Assembly (NCBI RefSeq): GCF_026262505.1
Contig: NC_067206.1
Span: 31,883,896 to 31,947,895 of the forward strand
DNA length: 64,000 bases
Source of the DNA: Trichomonas vaginalis G3
Lineage: Eukaryota > Parabasalia > Trichomonadida > Trichomonadidae
Direction: 5' to 3'
Below are positions 1 through 9,126 of this stretch, piece by piece. Under the pieces are notes generated by a model. That model was not told where the DNA came from, searched no databases, and saw only the letters and a program-made list of their open reading frames with translations. Position 1 is the first letter of the stretch. Every line of letters starts with the position of its first letter. The position numbers were made by a program, and so were the translations under genes.

Positions 1-531
1 GGCGATGAATCGAGAAGGGATGAATATTTAAGAAAACTCAAATGGACAGTACCAAATGAAATGTTAGTATTGAAAAACATGTTCCTTGACAAAATAAAAC
101 CAACTACAGAAATAAACGACGCAAGACTGAAAGATTGGGTAAAAGCTTTCCCATTCACAAAAGATATTATTGGTAACATGGAAAGAAAACCAGAATGGCT
201 ACAAAAACATATATTTGGAAACGAGCTTATTCCATATGGACAAGCTCTGTTTGAAGAGCTTGAACCAGAAACTCAGGAAAGAGTCATGCAAACAATACGC
301 GAAGACTCAAATACAAACTATGACAAAATCTTTCTAGGATATAGGTTACCTGAGATGGGCGACCAGAGCCAAAAGGCAAAAAGGACATGGGAAATTTGCA
401 ACATACTAGATGAACATAATGCAAAGATGCAACAACTTCAAGCAGAGGGCAATGAAGGAAAAAGAAGAGTTAAAAACTCAGTCAGGAAGAAAGTAAAGCT
501 TGGTCCACGTGGGTTCTATTATGACATATAA
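1..531 (+). CDS. Unknown Polinton protein, N-terminus outside the window
   Basis: The reading frame is open from base 1, so the gene starts upstream of the window and 61 is only the first visible methionine. The visible part (about 176 residues) is charged, mostly helical by composition, and ends in a basic stretch (KRRVKNSVRKKVKLG) followed by an aromatic tail. It lies 32 bases before the capsid gene on the same strand, so it is probably part of the virion or packaging block. I do not recognise the family. A link to the 299-residue protein of the second Polinton (36,518-37,417) was considered, but no convincing shared motif was seen. Confidence 0.65.
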   Translation, partial: GDESRRDEYLRKLKWTVPNEMLVLKNMFLDKIKPTTEINDARLKDWVKAFPFTKDIIGNMERKPEWLQKHIFGNELIPYGQALFEELEPETQERVMQTIREDSNTNYDKIFLGYRLPEMGDQSQKAKRTWEICNILDEHNAKMQQLQAEGNEGKRRVKNSVRKKVKLGPRGFYYDI

Positions 532-563
532 ATCCAACTATTCTATATTTTTACTCATATGAA

Positions 564-2171
564 ATGTACGCCGCTCAGAATATAACGCCAACAGTTTTGG
601 ATGCTATGAATGGAAATGTTTCCGAATGGTATAACGAATGCGACAATGCCATTAGAAGGTCAGAAATAGTTCCTGGAACTTACGAATATACAACTGCTGT
701 TTCTTATGGAAATGTAGGTGAGTTTGGAGAAGGTTCTTCAACAACAGTAGATATTGCTTGCGACAGGTTTCATATTATTTCTATTGACAACTCATTCTTA
801 TACGTGGAACAAGACATTGAAATAAAACCTTCTGCCAAGTTGTCTGACAAGAAAGGTTGCAATGGAATTTTCTATGTCGGATACCAATATGCTCCAGAAG
901 TTTTCATGGGATATAAGATATATTCTAACTCTGACTTAGTTCAAACAGTAACATGGGCAAACTATGAATGGTTCGCTTTGAGAAACTCAGTACAACCACA
1001 AGCTAGAGAACAAACAGACCAGTATGCAACTATTGAGAAAATAAGAAGACTTGACCCTAACGTTCCAGGAGTTTATGTTGACCTTTCTGGACAAACTGCA
1101 GCAGCAGTAACCAAAGTAAAACTGAAACTTAGAGTTCCTTTGTCATCTTTCCTCATCTTCAGGTTTTTAAGATACTTGCCAAACTGGGCAGGAAAAATTT
1201 CTATCGAACTTACTCCAAGCAAAAATAACTTAGTCATTGCACCAACACAAGACCCATTCACTCTTACAGAAGTAGTGGGAACAAATAAAATGTCATTCGC
1301 CGACTTTTGCAAAAACAAAGTTGACTTAGACTTTGGTTTCTCAAACCTCAACACTGAAGTAAACTATTATTTCAATGCTGCTGGAGATGCTTGGGACCCA
1401 GTTAAGTTCACATGCGAAAAGTTTGAATGCAAGAGAATAGAAAGCAGACTTGCAGTCTATATGTTGGACCCAGATATTTCAAATGCTTTAGCTGCCAAAT
1501 ATATTGCAGTTCCACTTATGTTCCCTATACACCAAATATCTGTCAAAGACTTTGCAGGTGAAGTTGGAAACCAAAGTGCTGACCCAGGTGCAAGAACAGA
1601 TATTGCTTTAACAACTGCAATGAAACATGCAGATACTATGTTTGTACTGTTCAGACGAACTATAAATGACTATTCTTGCTTCTACAACCCTGGTATTAAA
1701 TATCATATAAACATAGATGGCAAATATTATCCAAGAGAAGAATATTCTACAGTTGAGGATATGAGGTCATACAACTTGACATTAGATGCTATGAACTTTA
1801 ACAACAACTTCACAACAACCATTAACCCTGAAATGCAAAGTTCTATTATGCCATATGTGAAAGTATGGACCCATACAGGAAGTCAAAAAACTCAATATAC
1901 AAATGGAGACCGTTCAAACTTTTGGCTTGGCATTCCATTTGCTGACTCAGAAGACTTTATGGGTGGTATTTCAACTGTTGGTACAGTTCAAATACAATAT
2001 ACTGGTGACAGAGACGGTCCAGATGAACTGAGAGCAAAGAAGTTTACAAAACCAATAGCACTTTTCACGGAAGATGCTCTTTTGAAAATTCGTTCGATGA
2101 AACCTGCTGGAGCTCCTCAGATTGGCATAACGACAGCTTCCATCGAGCAGATTTTGGCAGCAGGTCAGTAA
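564..2171 (+). CDS. Major capsid protein, Polinton type
   Basis: A 535-residue protein in the size range of double jelly-roll major capsid proteins of Polintons. It is rich in beta-prone and aromatic segments with few charged helices. Typical stretches are the FLRYLPNWAGKISIELTP region (about residue 200) and the late NFWLGIPFADSEDF region. Position supports the call: it is the largest gene of a block with a candidate penton (3,091) and packaging ATPase (6,139). Family assignment is by size, composition and context, not by an alignment. The frame appears whole. Its last about 107 bases overlap a convergent gene (2,065-2,484). Confidence 0.75.
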   Translation: MYAAQNITPTVLDAMNGNVSEWYNECDNAIRRSEIVPGTYEYTTAVSYGNVGEFGEGSSTTVDIACDRFHIISIDNSFLYVEQDIEIKPSAKLSDKKGCNGIFYVGYQYAPEVFMGYKIYSNSDLVQTVTWANYEWFALRNSVQPQAREQTDQYATIEKIRRLDPNVPGVYVDLSGQTAAAVTKVKLKLRVPLSSFLIFRFLRYLPNWAGKISIELTPSKNNLVIAPTQDPFTLTEVVGTNKMSFADFCKNKVDLDFGFSNLNTEVNYYFNAAGDAWDPVKFTCEKFECKRIESRLAVYMLDPDISNALAAKYIAVPLMFPIHQISVKDFAGEVGNQSADPGARTDIALTTAMKHADTMFVLFRRTINDYSCFYNPGIKYHINIDGKYYPREEYSTVEDMRSYNLTLDAMNFNNNFTTTINPEMQSSIMPYVKVWTHTGSQKTQYTNGDRSNFWLGIPFADSEDFMGGISTVGTVQIQYTGDRDGPDELRAKKFTKPIALFTEDALLKIRSMKPAGAPQIGITTASIEQILAAGQ

Positions 2172-2484
2172 GTTGTTCTTGAACTGACTTCTCTCCGTCA
2201 AATATTGACAGTACGCCAGTTTTGACATAAAATTGTATTATAAACTTACCTTTAGAAATATCTGTAAGTTTTGTTGTTATATTTTTGTCTGCTTCAAGAA
2301 CTTTCACCATTTCAGTTATACCAACTTTCTTTGCTTTATGAAAATATTTTGGTTCAGCAAAGACTGCTATTCTATAACATTTTCCATTGTTTGTATAAAG
2401 AACTATTCTGTCAATGAACTTGTATTGTTTGTGTGTGTAAACTTTGTTTTGCTTCAATTCGAAGAGATACTCAAATACGTCCAT
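2065..2484 (-). CDS. Small unknown Polinton protein, convergent with the capsid gene
   Basis: A 139-residue frame that starts with MDVFEYLF and overlaps the 3' end of the capsid gene on the opposite strand. Its start lies 17 bases from the divergent start at 2,502, and the gap holds the TTTTATTCTAAGTAAA motif also seen before other genes of this element. That shared promoter-like gap is the main reason for accepting it. The first about 110 residues look like a compact alpha/beta protein (KCYRIAVFAEPKYFHKA); the part overlapping the capsid gene could be fortuitous. Function unknown. Confidence 0.55.
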   Translation of the reverse strand: MDVFEYLFELKQNKVYTHKQYKFIDRIVLYTNNGKCYRIAVFAEPKYFHKAKKVGITEMVKVLEADKNITTKLTDISKGKFIIQFYVKTGVLSIFDGEKSVQEQLTDLLPKSARWKLSLCQSEELQQVSSNEFSKEHLP

Positions 2485-2501
2485 CTTTTTATTCTAAGTA
2501 A
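2485..2501. promoter_or_regulatory. Bidirectional promoter-like gap
   Basis: Seventeen bases (TTTTTATTCTAAGTAAA) separate two divergent start codons at 2,484 and 2,502. The same kind of box, T-run plus ATTCTA plus a short A-rich run, sits before other structural genes of this element (for example between 16,834 and 16,853). It differs from the host TCA-type initiator. Role inferred from position only. Confidence 0.45.
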
Positions 2502-3084
2502 AATGTCATTTCCGAAAAATAGAAGCGTAAGTGTTTCAAAAGGTTTAATGGCGGTGGCAGATGTGAAGTTAAATTCACCAACTCAAACAAACAGTCAAAG
2601 TGTTGTTGTCAATGTCAAAGAAAGAGATGTTGAAGTGGGGAAACCATACGAAGACGAAGATGGTATAACAATTGTTCCTGTAAAAGAACAACCAACATAT
2701 CCTGAAGTTAGCAGAGACTTAAGTTCTGTTGCAGATATTCGAAACGACTACCAACAACTTAAAGACAAACTTAAAACTCAGGAGAAGATTTGTCAGGCTT
2801 TGGGTATAATGTTAAACTTGGTTGAGCACAACCCTGTAAAAGTGAACTCTTATGTCATCGCACCTCATGAAATTTTGAAAGAACTATTGAAACTTTTGAC
2901 AGAGGCAGACGATATAAACATCAAAGAAATAGAACCTGACATTGCTTGCTGTGGTGTTTCATACAATGTCATTGACAAGATATACGTTATGAAAGGAGGT
3001 GAAACGTTGAACTTAAAATATAGTTTCCCAGACGTCATAAAAATATTTGACGACCACAACATTTCATTAAAGTTTGTTTGCTAA
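2502..3084 (+). CDS. Conserved Polinton protein with a CCG motif
   Basis: The start is placed at MSFPKNRS (2,502), after the promoter-like box, rather than at the upstream in-frame methionine at 2,233, whose extension is low-complexity and overlaps the opposite gene. The product has about 193 residues: a disordered N-terminus, a coiled stretch (DYQQLKDKLKTQEKI), and a conserved C-terminal domain with the motif DIACCGVSYN. The second Polinton has a clear relative at 35,765-36,433 (VSCCGTVAKINPI, then a similar TTELHLTYN / ETLNLKYS segment). Conservation between two different Polintons points to a core virion or assembly role, but I know no named family. Confidence 0.7.
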
Positions 3085-3090
3085 GTAAAA

Positions 3091-3912
3091 ATGGCAGAAG
3101 ACATAGTGGTTTATACTATTACGACTAAAAACCCTGAGTCATATAATTCTATAACAACAAACTTACAAAGTCCTCAAGGACGATATTGTAAACTGACCTT
3201 AAACACGATGACGACTAAAGCCTGTTTTGCTCTTTTGACACCAGAAGACTTTGTTGTTGTGAATGGTAAAAAATACTCCTTTGAAGATACTTACTCAGAT
3301 ATACCACCAACAGGTTTTGTTGACTTATTTAATACTTTAAGGACGGATGTAACATGTGCTGCAACTAGAGCAGGTTTCATTATGTTTGGATGTCCGACTG
3401 AGTTTAGTATAAACGATATGAGCTATAATACAAAACTTATATCTGGTTTTTACTACCAACAGTTTCCTATAACAGGAAAAGGTGTCATACAAGGTTTGTC
3501 TGTTCCATTGACTTTAAGTACACCTATTTTATATATTGTTTCAAACTTAGGTTCAAAGTGCTATTCGAATGTCGACAGAAACTACTATGACCAAAAGATA
3601 CTCATGCGTATAAACAACACTTTCTCTGCTGGTTTGCCTATTGTTCATTCGAATGCAGAGTTTTCAGCTTTAGTAAACTCAAACACTTTGGCAAACATAA
3701 ACTTAACGTTAGTTGACGCAAACTTTGTTCCTGTAAAACTTTTATGTCCTATGTATTTGTCAATGACGGCAGAAAGTTTCGAATTGGAAGATGCAACTGG
3801 TGAAAGTATTGTATTACAAGAACAACTTCAACAACAAATAGCTCAAGAACAACAAATGCAACAAATGGAACAAATGCAACAACAAAGTCAAGAACAACAA
3901 AGTCAAGAATAA
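3091..3912 (+). CDS. Candidate minor capsid (penton) protein
   Basis: A 273-residue beta-rich protein that begins six bases after the preceding stop. Residues 1-240 show alternating hydrophobic strands typical of a single jelly-roll (for example ANINLTLVDANFVPVKLLCP). The C-terminal about 40 residues are a glutamine-rich low-complexity tail of QQ/EQ/MQ repeats. Size, fold-like pattern and position between capsid and helicase genes fit the Polinton penton, but this is an inference. The frame looks whole. Confidence 0.55.
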   Translation: MAEDIVVYTITTKNPESYNSITTNLQSPQGRYCKLTLNTMTTKACFALLTPEDFVVVNGKKYSFEDTYSDIPPTGFVDLFNTLRTDVTCAATRAGFIMFGCPTEFSINDMSYNTKLISGFYYQQFPITGKGVIQGLSVPLTLSTPILYIVSNLGSKCYSNVDRNYYDQKILMRINNTFSAGLPIVHSNAEFSALVNSNTLANINLTLVDANFVPVKLLCPMYLSMTAESFELEDATGESIVLQEQLQQQIAQEQQMQQMEQMQQQSQEQQSQE

Positions 3913-3939
3913 AAAAAATATTTTTTTATTTTTATAAAA

Positions 3940-5175
3940 ATGTACAGAATAGACGTTTCAGATTTTTATGACTTCCAAGCGTTCAGAAATATGTGTCCAT
4001 TTAGAGACTATAACAAAGCAGTCGAGAATTTGAAACGTTTAGTCATTTATGTCGACTCTGCCCCAGAATGTTATGTCATGAAAGAATGGGATGTTGTCTT
4101 TAACAAACCAAGAGCAACCATAGTTTCAGAACAAGAATGTAGACAGAAACTTAAGAAAATAAAAGTCGTACAAGTTGGTATGAAGATGTTAGATGCTTGG
4201 GATATCTTATTGTCAAAGTTAGAAGATTTTTCAGTTCGTGGTATAAAGTTCTATACACCATCTCCAAACTTCTATTCTATCTTCACTGGATATAAATACG
4301 AACAAGTAGAATGGAAAGAAAATGTTATAGAAGCTTGGTTAGACCATGTCAAAGAAATTATATGCAATGGAAACGAAAGAGTCTATGAGTATATCTTATG
4401 TTGGTTTGCAAACATCTTACAACATCCAAGTGCTAAAAATGAAACTGCTCTCATTATAATTGGAAAACAAGGAACTGGTAAGAACACTTTCTTTACAGAT
4501 ATTTTGTGCAAACTGTTAGAGGGCTATTCGAACCCTAATATGACAAACTTAGAAAACATCTGCGGTAAATTTAACTCTTCAATAGAGAATATGAAACTTA
4601 TAGTATGTAACGAACTTCAAAGTATAGATACAACAAAGGTTTTAAACTCAGATGCTTTGAAGAGTCTTATAACAGACAAAGTTGGAGTTGTTGAAAGAAA
4701 ATATAAAGACCAAAGAGTTTGTGAAAATGTTGCAAATTTCATCATGGTTTCAAACAACGCCGTTCCGATGAAGTTAGAAAGTTCTGACAGAAGATATGTA
4801 GTTGTCAGAACGTCAGATTCTCATATGCAAGATACAGAATATTTTGACGACTTAGCAGAAACTTTGACATCTGACTTTTACAACCACTTGTTCTCATATT
4901 TCATGACATTAGATATTTCTAAGTTCAATCCAAGACAAATTCCACATACCGAAGAAAGGCAAACATTGTTAGAAGCAAACAAGAGTGTATATGAACTGTT
5001 CATAGATGAGACTAACTTTGTGTCATTAGATGAAAGGTCATTGTACGATTCGTATAAACAATATTGTCAAGAGTATGGTTATATGGCAGCTTCTAAACGT
5101 ACATTCTTGGCAAATGTCAAAAGTCTTTTAGATGTTCAGAACGGCGTATATACAAAGAAAAATTTTTATGAGTAA
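3940..5175 (+). CDS. SF3 (D5-like) primase-helicase
   Basis: A 411-residue protein with superfamily 3 helicase motifs: Walker A GKQGTGKN at about residue 175, a Walker B-like LIVCNEL at about 225, and the sensor/motif C segment FIMVSNNAVPMKLESSDRRY at about 268. The N-terminal about 150 residues lack the full primase signatures, so it may be helicase only. The family (poxvirus D5, phage and plasmid helicases) unwinds DNA as a hexamer during element replication. It starts after an AT-only gap containing AAAAATATTTTTTTAT, a spacer repeated before other genes here. The frame looks whole. Confidence 0.88.
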   Translation: MYRIDVSDFYDFQAFRNMCPFRDYNKAVENLKRLVIYVDSAPECYVMKEWDVVFNKPRATIVSEQECRQKLKKIKVVQVGMKMLDAWDILLSKLEDFSVRGIKFYTPSPNFYSIFTGYKYEQVEWKENVIEAWLDHVKEIICNGNERVYEYILCWFANILQHPSAKNETALIIIGKQGTGKNTFFTDILCKLLEGYSNPNMTNLENICGKFNSSIENMKLIVCNELQSIDTTKVLNSDALKSLITDKVGVVERKYKDQRVCENVANFIMVSNNAVPMKLESSDRRYVVVRTSDSHMQDTEYFDDLAETLTSDFYNHLFSYFMTLDISKFNPRQIPHTEERQTLLEANKSVYELFIDETNFVSLDERSLYDSYKQYCQEYGYMAASKRTFLANVKSLLDVQNGVYTKKNFYE

Positions 5176-5211
5176 ATTTTAAAAAAAATATTTTTTTATC
5201 CGATAGAAAAG

Positions 5212-5565
5212 ATGATGAAATTCATCTCAGTCAACAAGTACATGACAGAAGTCAAAGAAGAACTAGACCCATTCGCTTATTTGAATGTTTACTTCTACCA
5301 TTTTGAAAAGTCTACATTTGACAAAGTTTGGAACATCGAACCGGTTAAGTTTGCTATTGTGACTAAAAATGGTGCGAAATTTGAAGACTTAGACATAGAA
5401 GGTTTGTTAGCAGTCAAAGAAAATTTTGACAGAAGGTTCTCAAACCTTAAAGAAGGCAAAGCATACAAACTTGTTATACCTTATGAACCAAAGAAAGCAG
5501 ACGACTATGAATATTATGAGTCTAAAGTTGTAGAAGTTCAAGGTAAATTGGGTAAAAGATTTTAG
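5212..5565 (+). CDS. Unknown small Polinton protein
   Basis: A 117-residue frame preceded by the same AAAAAATATTTTTTTAT spacer as the helicase gene, so likely co-regulated with it. Sequence is a mixed alpha/beta protein with an aromatic N-terminal half (DPFAYLNVYFYHFEKS) and a charged C-terminus. No recognised domain; it might be a single-strand DNA binding or replication accessory protein by position only. The gene may be affected by one break near its 3' end. Confidence 0.55.
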   Translation: MMKFISVNKYMTEVKEELDPFAYLNVYFYHFEKSTFDKVWNIEPVKFAIVTKNGAKFEDLDIEGLLAVKENFDRRFSNLKEGKAYKLVIPYEPKKADDYEYYESKVVEVQGKLGKRF

Positions 5566-5645
5566 AGTCTAAGCCAGTGTTTGCTCCTAAAGAGGAAGAG
5601 AACATTGACATTGACCCAGAAATGTTCTAAAAATAAAATTTTATT

Positions 5646-6101
5646 TTACATGTCAAATTTCTTTTTCTCTGGCTCTGGCTCTGGCTCTTTCTTCTCTTCT
5701 TCTACTTTCTTTTCTTTCTTCTCTCTCTTCTTCTTCTTCTCTGGTGGAGTTATGTCAAACTTCTCAGAACCATATTTTTGTAAAAGGTCTTTGTCCTTTA
5801 ATAGCTCTTCTATTCTGTTTTCTATTTCATCTTCAAGAACAGCGCATGTGTCTTCTTTGCATTCTAAGAACTTTTGTTGGACTTCATCTTTCCAATCGGC
5901 GTCATCTCTGTCAACAAGTCTGTCATTGACAAATTTTAAGACTGCTCTGCTTAATGTTTTATGGTTCTTGTCATATTCCCAGAAACAGAACTTTAGAACA
6001 AATTCACCTTTCTTGTTTACACTATGTAAGATTTTATGGTCGACAGATGTTTTGCTGTCGAAAAGCTTGTCTCGAATATAGATAGCGAAATCGCTAGACA
6101 T
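5646..6101 (-). CDS. Unknown Polinton protein with a highly charged tail
   Basis: About 151 residues from the ATG at 6,101. Residues 1-110 are helical and charged; the C-terminal 40 residues are Lys/Glu/Pro low complexity (KKKREKKEKKVEEEKK, then EPEPEPE). It is divergent from the packaging ATPase gene at 6,139 across a 37-base AT-rich gap. The tail suggests a DNA- or protein-bridging role, but no family is recognised. Confidence 0.6.
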   Translation of the reverse strand: MSSDFAIYIRDKLFDSKTSVDHKILHSVNKKGEFVLKFCFWEYDKNHKTLSRAVLKFVNDRLVDRDDADWKDEVQQKFLECKEDTCAVLEDEIENRIEELLKDKDLLQKYGSEKFDITPPEKKKKREKKEKKVEEEKKEPEPEPEKKKFDM

Positions 6102-6138
6102 TTTCAAAAAGATAAAAATTTTAATTTTTCTAAAAATA

Positions 6139-7013
6139 TGTTAGAAAAAAAGTTTGCTGACATTGACAAGAAATTTGAGAATGTTTTAAACAAGAACAAG
6201 AGGAAGTTAGAAAATGCTCAGATAAAACCCATACATGACAAGTTCCTATTTGCTCAGAATGGTATAACAGGTCTAATCGCACCACCTGGGTCGGGCAAGA
6301 CTTTCACTTATCTTAAAATGGCTGCACAACAACAAGAACTAGATGAGAAGAACCCATTCTATGAGTTAGTAGTCATTTGTAGTACTTCTGGTCAATTTGA
6401 CCAAACCGTAAATTCGTTCAAAGATATTATAAAAAAGTCTAAGTTAGTATGTATAAAAGACTCTGAGTTGTTGGATTGGATAAAGAAGTACCAAAGAAGA
6501 GTTTTGAAGTACAATGCTATAAATGAGTATGTCAATTCGAGGTTTAAAGACCCAAATGAGGAAATGCAGAGAATATTAGAGAAGAAACACTTCAGAAACA
6601 AACAGAAAGAGATAGAATACATTTCGAAGAAATTGCAATCTTACGATTGGAAGACTTACCCTCACAGATGTCTTCTTATCTTAGATGACTTTGCTTCTCA
6701 TCCTTTGTTAAAGAACAGAGAACAAGATATGTGTCGAATTCTTAAGAAGCTCAGACACTTTAACATCTCAGTTGTCATTTGTGTACAGACAGCCAAGAGT
6801 TTAAGTAAGGATGTAAAGAGAATACTTACTGATATCATACTTTTCCCCGGATTGTCCGAAGACGATTTCATGGAACTTATGAAAGAGTCCATGGCAGGTA
6901 AGTTTGACAGACATGAACTATGGGAGAAGTACAAAGTCATACAAGACCCTCATACTTCTTTCAGAATTCACATCTACGCGAACAAAGTTCAAATTGTAAA
7001 AAGTCAAGCGTAA
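6139..7013 (+). CDS. Packaging ATPase, A32/FtsK-HerA type
   Basis: The start is chosen at MLEKKFAD (6,139), just after TTTCTAAAAAT; the longer frame from 6,036 would overlap the divergent gene. About 291 residues. Walker A is APPGSGKTF at about residue 47, Walker B is LLILDDFAS at about 178, followed by the ISVVICVQTAKSL strand expected for the sensor. This fits the genome-packaging ATPase of Polintons and of poxvirus A32. A coiled, basic insert (residues 110-170) separates the two motifs. It closes the capsid/packaging block of the left part. The frame looks whole. Confidence 0.85.
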
Positions 7014-7516
7014 AAATGTAAGTGTTTGAGTCTTAGTCTGTTGTGGTTCTGCAGCTTTCGGTTCTTCTGGCTTTGGAAGACATTCAGGAAGAGGAATGTC
7101 AGTCATCCGTTTGTGTCCTGTCGGAAGGAAGGACTTTTCCTGTTGGAAAGAAAAACTTTTCCTGTCGGAAAGAAAATTTTTTCCTGTTGGAAGGAAAAAC
7201 TTTTTCTGAAGTTCGACCAAAAAGTTCTCAATTTTCGAAAATTTGAATGGTTTACGGACGGACAACAGAAAAAATTTTTCCTGTTGTCAAGAAATTTTTT
7301 TCCTGTCGGAAGGAAAAACTTTTTCTGTCGGAAGGAAGGACTCGGAATGCCAGAAGGAAGGACTCGGAATGTCGGAAGGAAGGACTCGGAATGCCAGAAG
7401 GAAGGACTCGGAATGTCGGAAGGAAGGACTCGGAATGCCAGAAGGATTTGACAAGACAATTTACCTTATAGAGCTACCTGAGCCATCTTTGGTGTCAAGC
7501 TTGAAAAATAAACGCT
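7014..7516. repeat. Short-repeat region between ATPase and first Bro-like gene
   Basis: No credible gene. Bases 7,120-7,330 repeat GGAAGGAAAAACTTTTTC-type blocks that can fold back on themselves. Bases 7,332-7,445 are five copies of a 22-base minisatellite, GGAAGGACTCGGAATGYCRG plus AA, in which two variants alternate (CCAG and TCGG). Open frames run through all three frames only because the 22-base unit lacks stops. Confidence 0.75.
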
Positions 7517-8128
7517 TTACATGTATTTTTCAGCAACTTCGTCAAATAATTTTATAGCACTATCTATCTCATCTACTTCAAACGTTTCTTTACCTTTCGT
7601 GGGAGCACCATACATTTTCTCAAACTTTTCAAGTAGTTCTGTTTCAGCAGCTCTCATATCATTTACAAACACAACCTTAACTCTATTGACTGTACTGTCA
7701 TATCTTTTAGTTATATTATATGTTCTTCCTATCTTATATCTCTTTGTATTGAAGTCCTTCGGTTTCTGAACGATGTAAAGTAAGCCTTCACTGCAACGTT
7801 CCGTATCGAATGAACCATATGTTATGAAATTATATCCAACAACTGGGTCTAACCATAACAAAACTACTGGTATAAGACTTTTGTCGATGAGATATGCTGT
7901 AGTTCCATAGAATCTTACCGATATCATAAGCTTAGGATTTCTTGTCAAAATTTTCTGAGTTGAAGCATTTTTAACCCAGTCGTTTGTTTTCTTTCCAGAT
8001 GGAGATATAATGTCTGACAAAGAATATTTGTTGTATTTCTTTGAGTATCTTACGTTTAAATCACCAATTCTAACCACTTTGGTGTCATTGTCTATCTTTT
8101 TAACTGTTTCAAACTCAACCTTTAACAT
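7517..8128 (-). CDS. Bro-like protein: KilA-N-like domain plus GIY-YIG (T5orf172) domain
   Basis: A 203-residue protein, called module B here. Residues 10-115 resemble a KilA-N DNA-binding domain (KYSLSDIIS, then DWVKNASTQKI, then LLWLDPVVG). Residues 120-203 match the T5orf172 branch of GIY-YIG nucleases: LLYIV, YKIGRTYNI, a following Arg, and the Glu of AETELLEKFE. Such proteins are common in phages, large DNA viruses and baculovirus Bro families, and are thought to bind and cut DNA. Very close copies occur at 29,997-30,608 and as the second half of 9,127-10,437. The start lies after a TTTTATTTTGTATGTAAG box shared by accessory genes. The frame looks whole. Confidence 0.8.
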   Translation of the reverse strand: MLKVEFETVKKIDNDTKVVRIGDLNVRYSKKYNKYSLSDIISPSGKKTNDWVKNASTQKILTRNPKLMISVRFYGTTAYLIDKSLIPVVLLWLDPVVGYNFITYGSFDTERCSEGLLYIVQKPKDFNTKRYKIGRTYNITKRYDSTVNRVKVVFVNDMRAAETELLEKFEKMYGAPTKGKETFEVDEIDSAIKLFDEVAEKYM

Positions 8129-8739
8129 TTTCTGTTCTTACATACAAAATAAAAAAATAAAAAAAATAAAACTAACGTTATTTTTTTATTTTGTATAAAA
8201 GATATGATTTCAGGGATTTTTTTTACGAAGTGTTAAAGTTCTCTTCGTCAAAAAATAACAGTTATATAATGAAATTTGGTCATTTTTTCACGATTTTCGT
8301 ACGGAATCTCGTTCCTCGGTTTTCCGCGGGACGCAAACATATGAGGAAATTCATGATTTTTGGTCATTTTTTTACGATTTCATAGAGTTTTTTTACGAAG
8401 TGTTAAAGTTCACTTCGTCAAAAAAATACAGTTATATCATGATTTTTGGTCATTTTTTCACGATTTTCGTACGGAATCTCTATCCTCGGTTTTCCGAGGG
8501 TAGCAAACATATGAGGAAATTCATGATTTTTGGTCATTTTTTTACGATTTTCATAGAGTTTTAGGCGACCAGGTCACTCGGTCACTCGGTCACTCGGTTA
8601 AATGAACTTCTCTGAAAAATAGTGACAACATGACATTTTGACAACAACACAGGAAATAGACTTCTTCGTAAATGTTTGTCAAGACTTTCATCGTCAATGA
8701 GTGTAAAACAGACAAAAATATATTTCTACCATAAAGTTT

Positions 8740-8931
8740 TACAAGCGTTTTACATGGTATATGTTGTGATGGTTCATGACTTTAAACAGTTTTGTAGCTT
8801 CTATTTTCTTCTTTTAGTATGTCAAAAGTTTTAACGATACCGAAAGTTTCTTTATACTTCTTCTTGACGTCAGATAGAAGGAAATCGTTAGCAGTTGGAT
8901 AGTTTTTGTTCAGAAATGTCAACATGTCCAT
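8740..8931 (-). pseudogene. Stand-alone module C of a Bro-like protein, remnant
   Basis: Starting from the ATG at 8,931 the frame reads MDMLTFLNKNYPTAND and continues KKKYKETFGIVK. It is nearly identical to the C-terminal about 63 residues of the protein at 31,293-32,234. Only the first about 49 residues are open, so this copy is probably broken. It shows that the segment exists both as a separate unit and as the end of a larger protein. Function unknown; its helix-rich pattern would fit a small DNA-binding domain. Confidence 0.6.
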
Positions 8932-9027
8932 TTTATTTTTACGATTTTCGTACGGAATCTCTATCCTCGGTTTTTCGAGGGTAGCAATCTTATGCCATTT
9001 TACTCAGATTTTTGTGCTGAATTCAGC

Positions 9028-9092
9028 AAAAATAATGTTTAGGGTAGAAGGTTAGATCTAACCTGTCTTCTACCCTCTTTTCTACCCCAGTT
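9028..9092. repeat. Left inverted repeat of accessory cassette A
   Basis: About 65 bases, reading GCAAAAATAATGTTTAGGG and then a palindromic core GGTTAGATCTAACC. The reverse complement of 10,646-10,710 matches it closely over the whole length. Together the two copies bracket the gene at 9,127-10,437. Confidence 0.8.
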
Positions 9093-9126
9093 ATTTTATA
9101 AGCGTTTTACATGGTAAACGTTATTT

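Larger units (their letters stand above)
8129..9126. repeat. Accessory-island spacer with tandem duplications
   Basis: No full gene. Bases 8,215-8,390 and 8,388-8,570 are two copies of a roughly 175-base unit containing GGTCATTTTTTCACGATTTT and a hairpin CCTCGG-TTTT-CCGAGG (8,484-8,499). A third partial copy is at 8,938-8,990. Bases 8,578-8,601 are three GGTCACTC octamers. Bases 8,600-8,700 share a segment (CTCTGAAAAATAGTGACAAC) with the spacers at 29.6 and 30.7-31.2 kb in the second Polinton. The stretch 8,740-8,931 holds a stand-alone copy of module C, and 9,028-9,090 is the left cassette repeat; both are listed separately. Confidence 0.75.

Noticed and set aside
61-531. Equivalence of the first gene with the 299-residue gene of Polinton 2
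   Set aside because: No shared motif was found by eye; similar position alone is not enough.
2233-2501. N-terminal extension of the CCG-motif protein from 2,233
   Set aside because: The extension is Phe/Cys-rich, complements the opposite gene, and the start at 2,502 follows a conserved box.
5581-6081. 166-residue plus-strand frame rich in Phe and Ser
   Set aside because: It is the complement of the charged Lys/Glu tail of the minus-strand gene 5,646-6,101 and has no independent support.
7026-7557. Overlapping frames of 67-141 residues rich in GRTRN/KDSECQKEG repeats
   Set aside because: They are translations of the 22-base minisatellite in three frames; no single frame has gene-like features.
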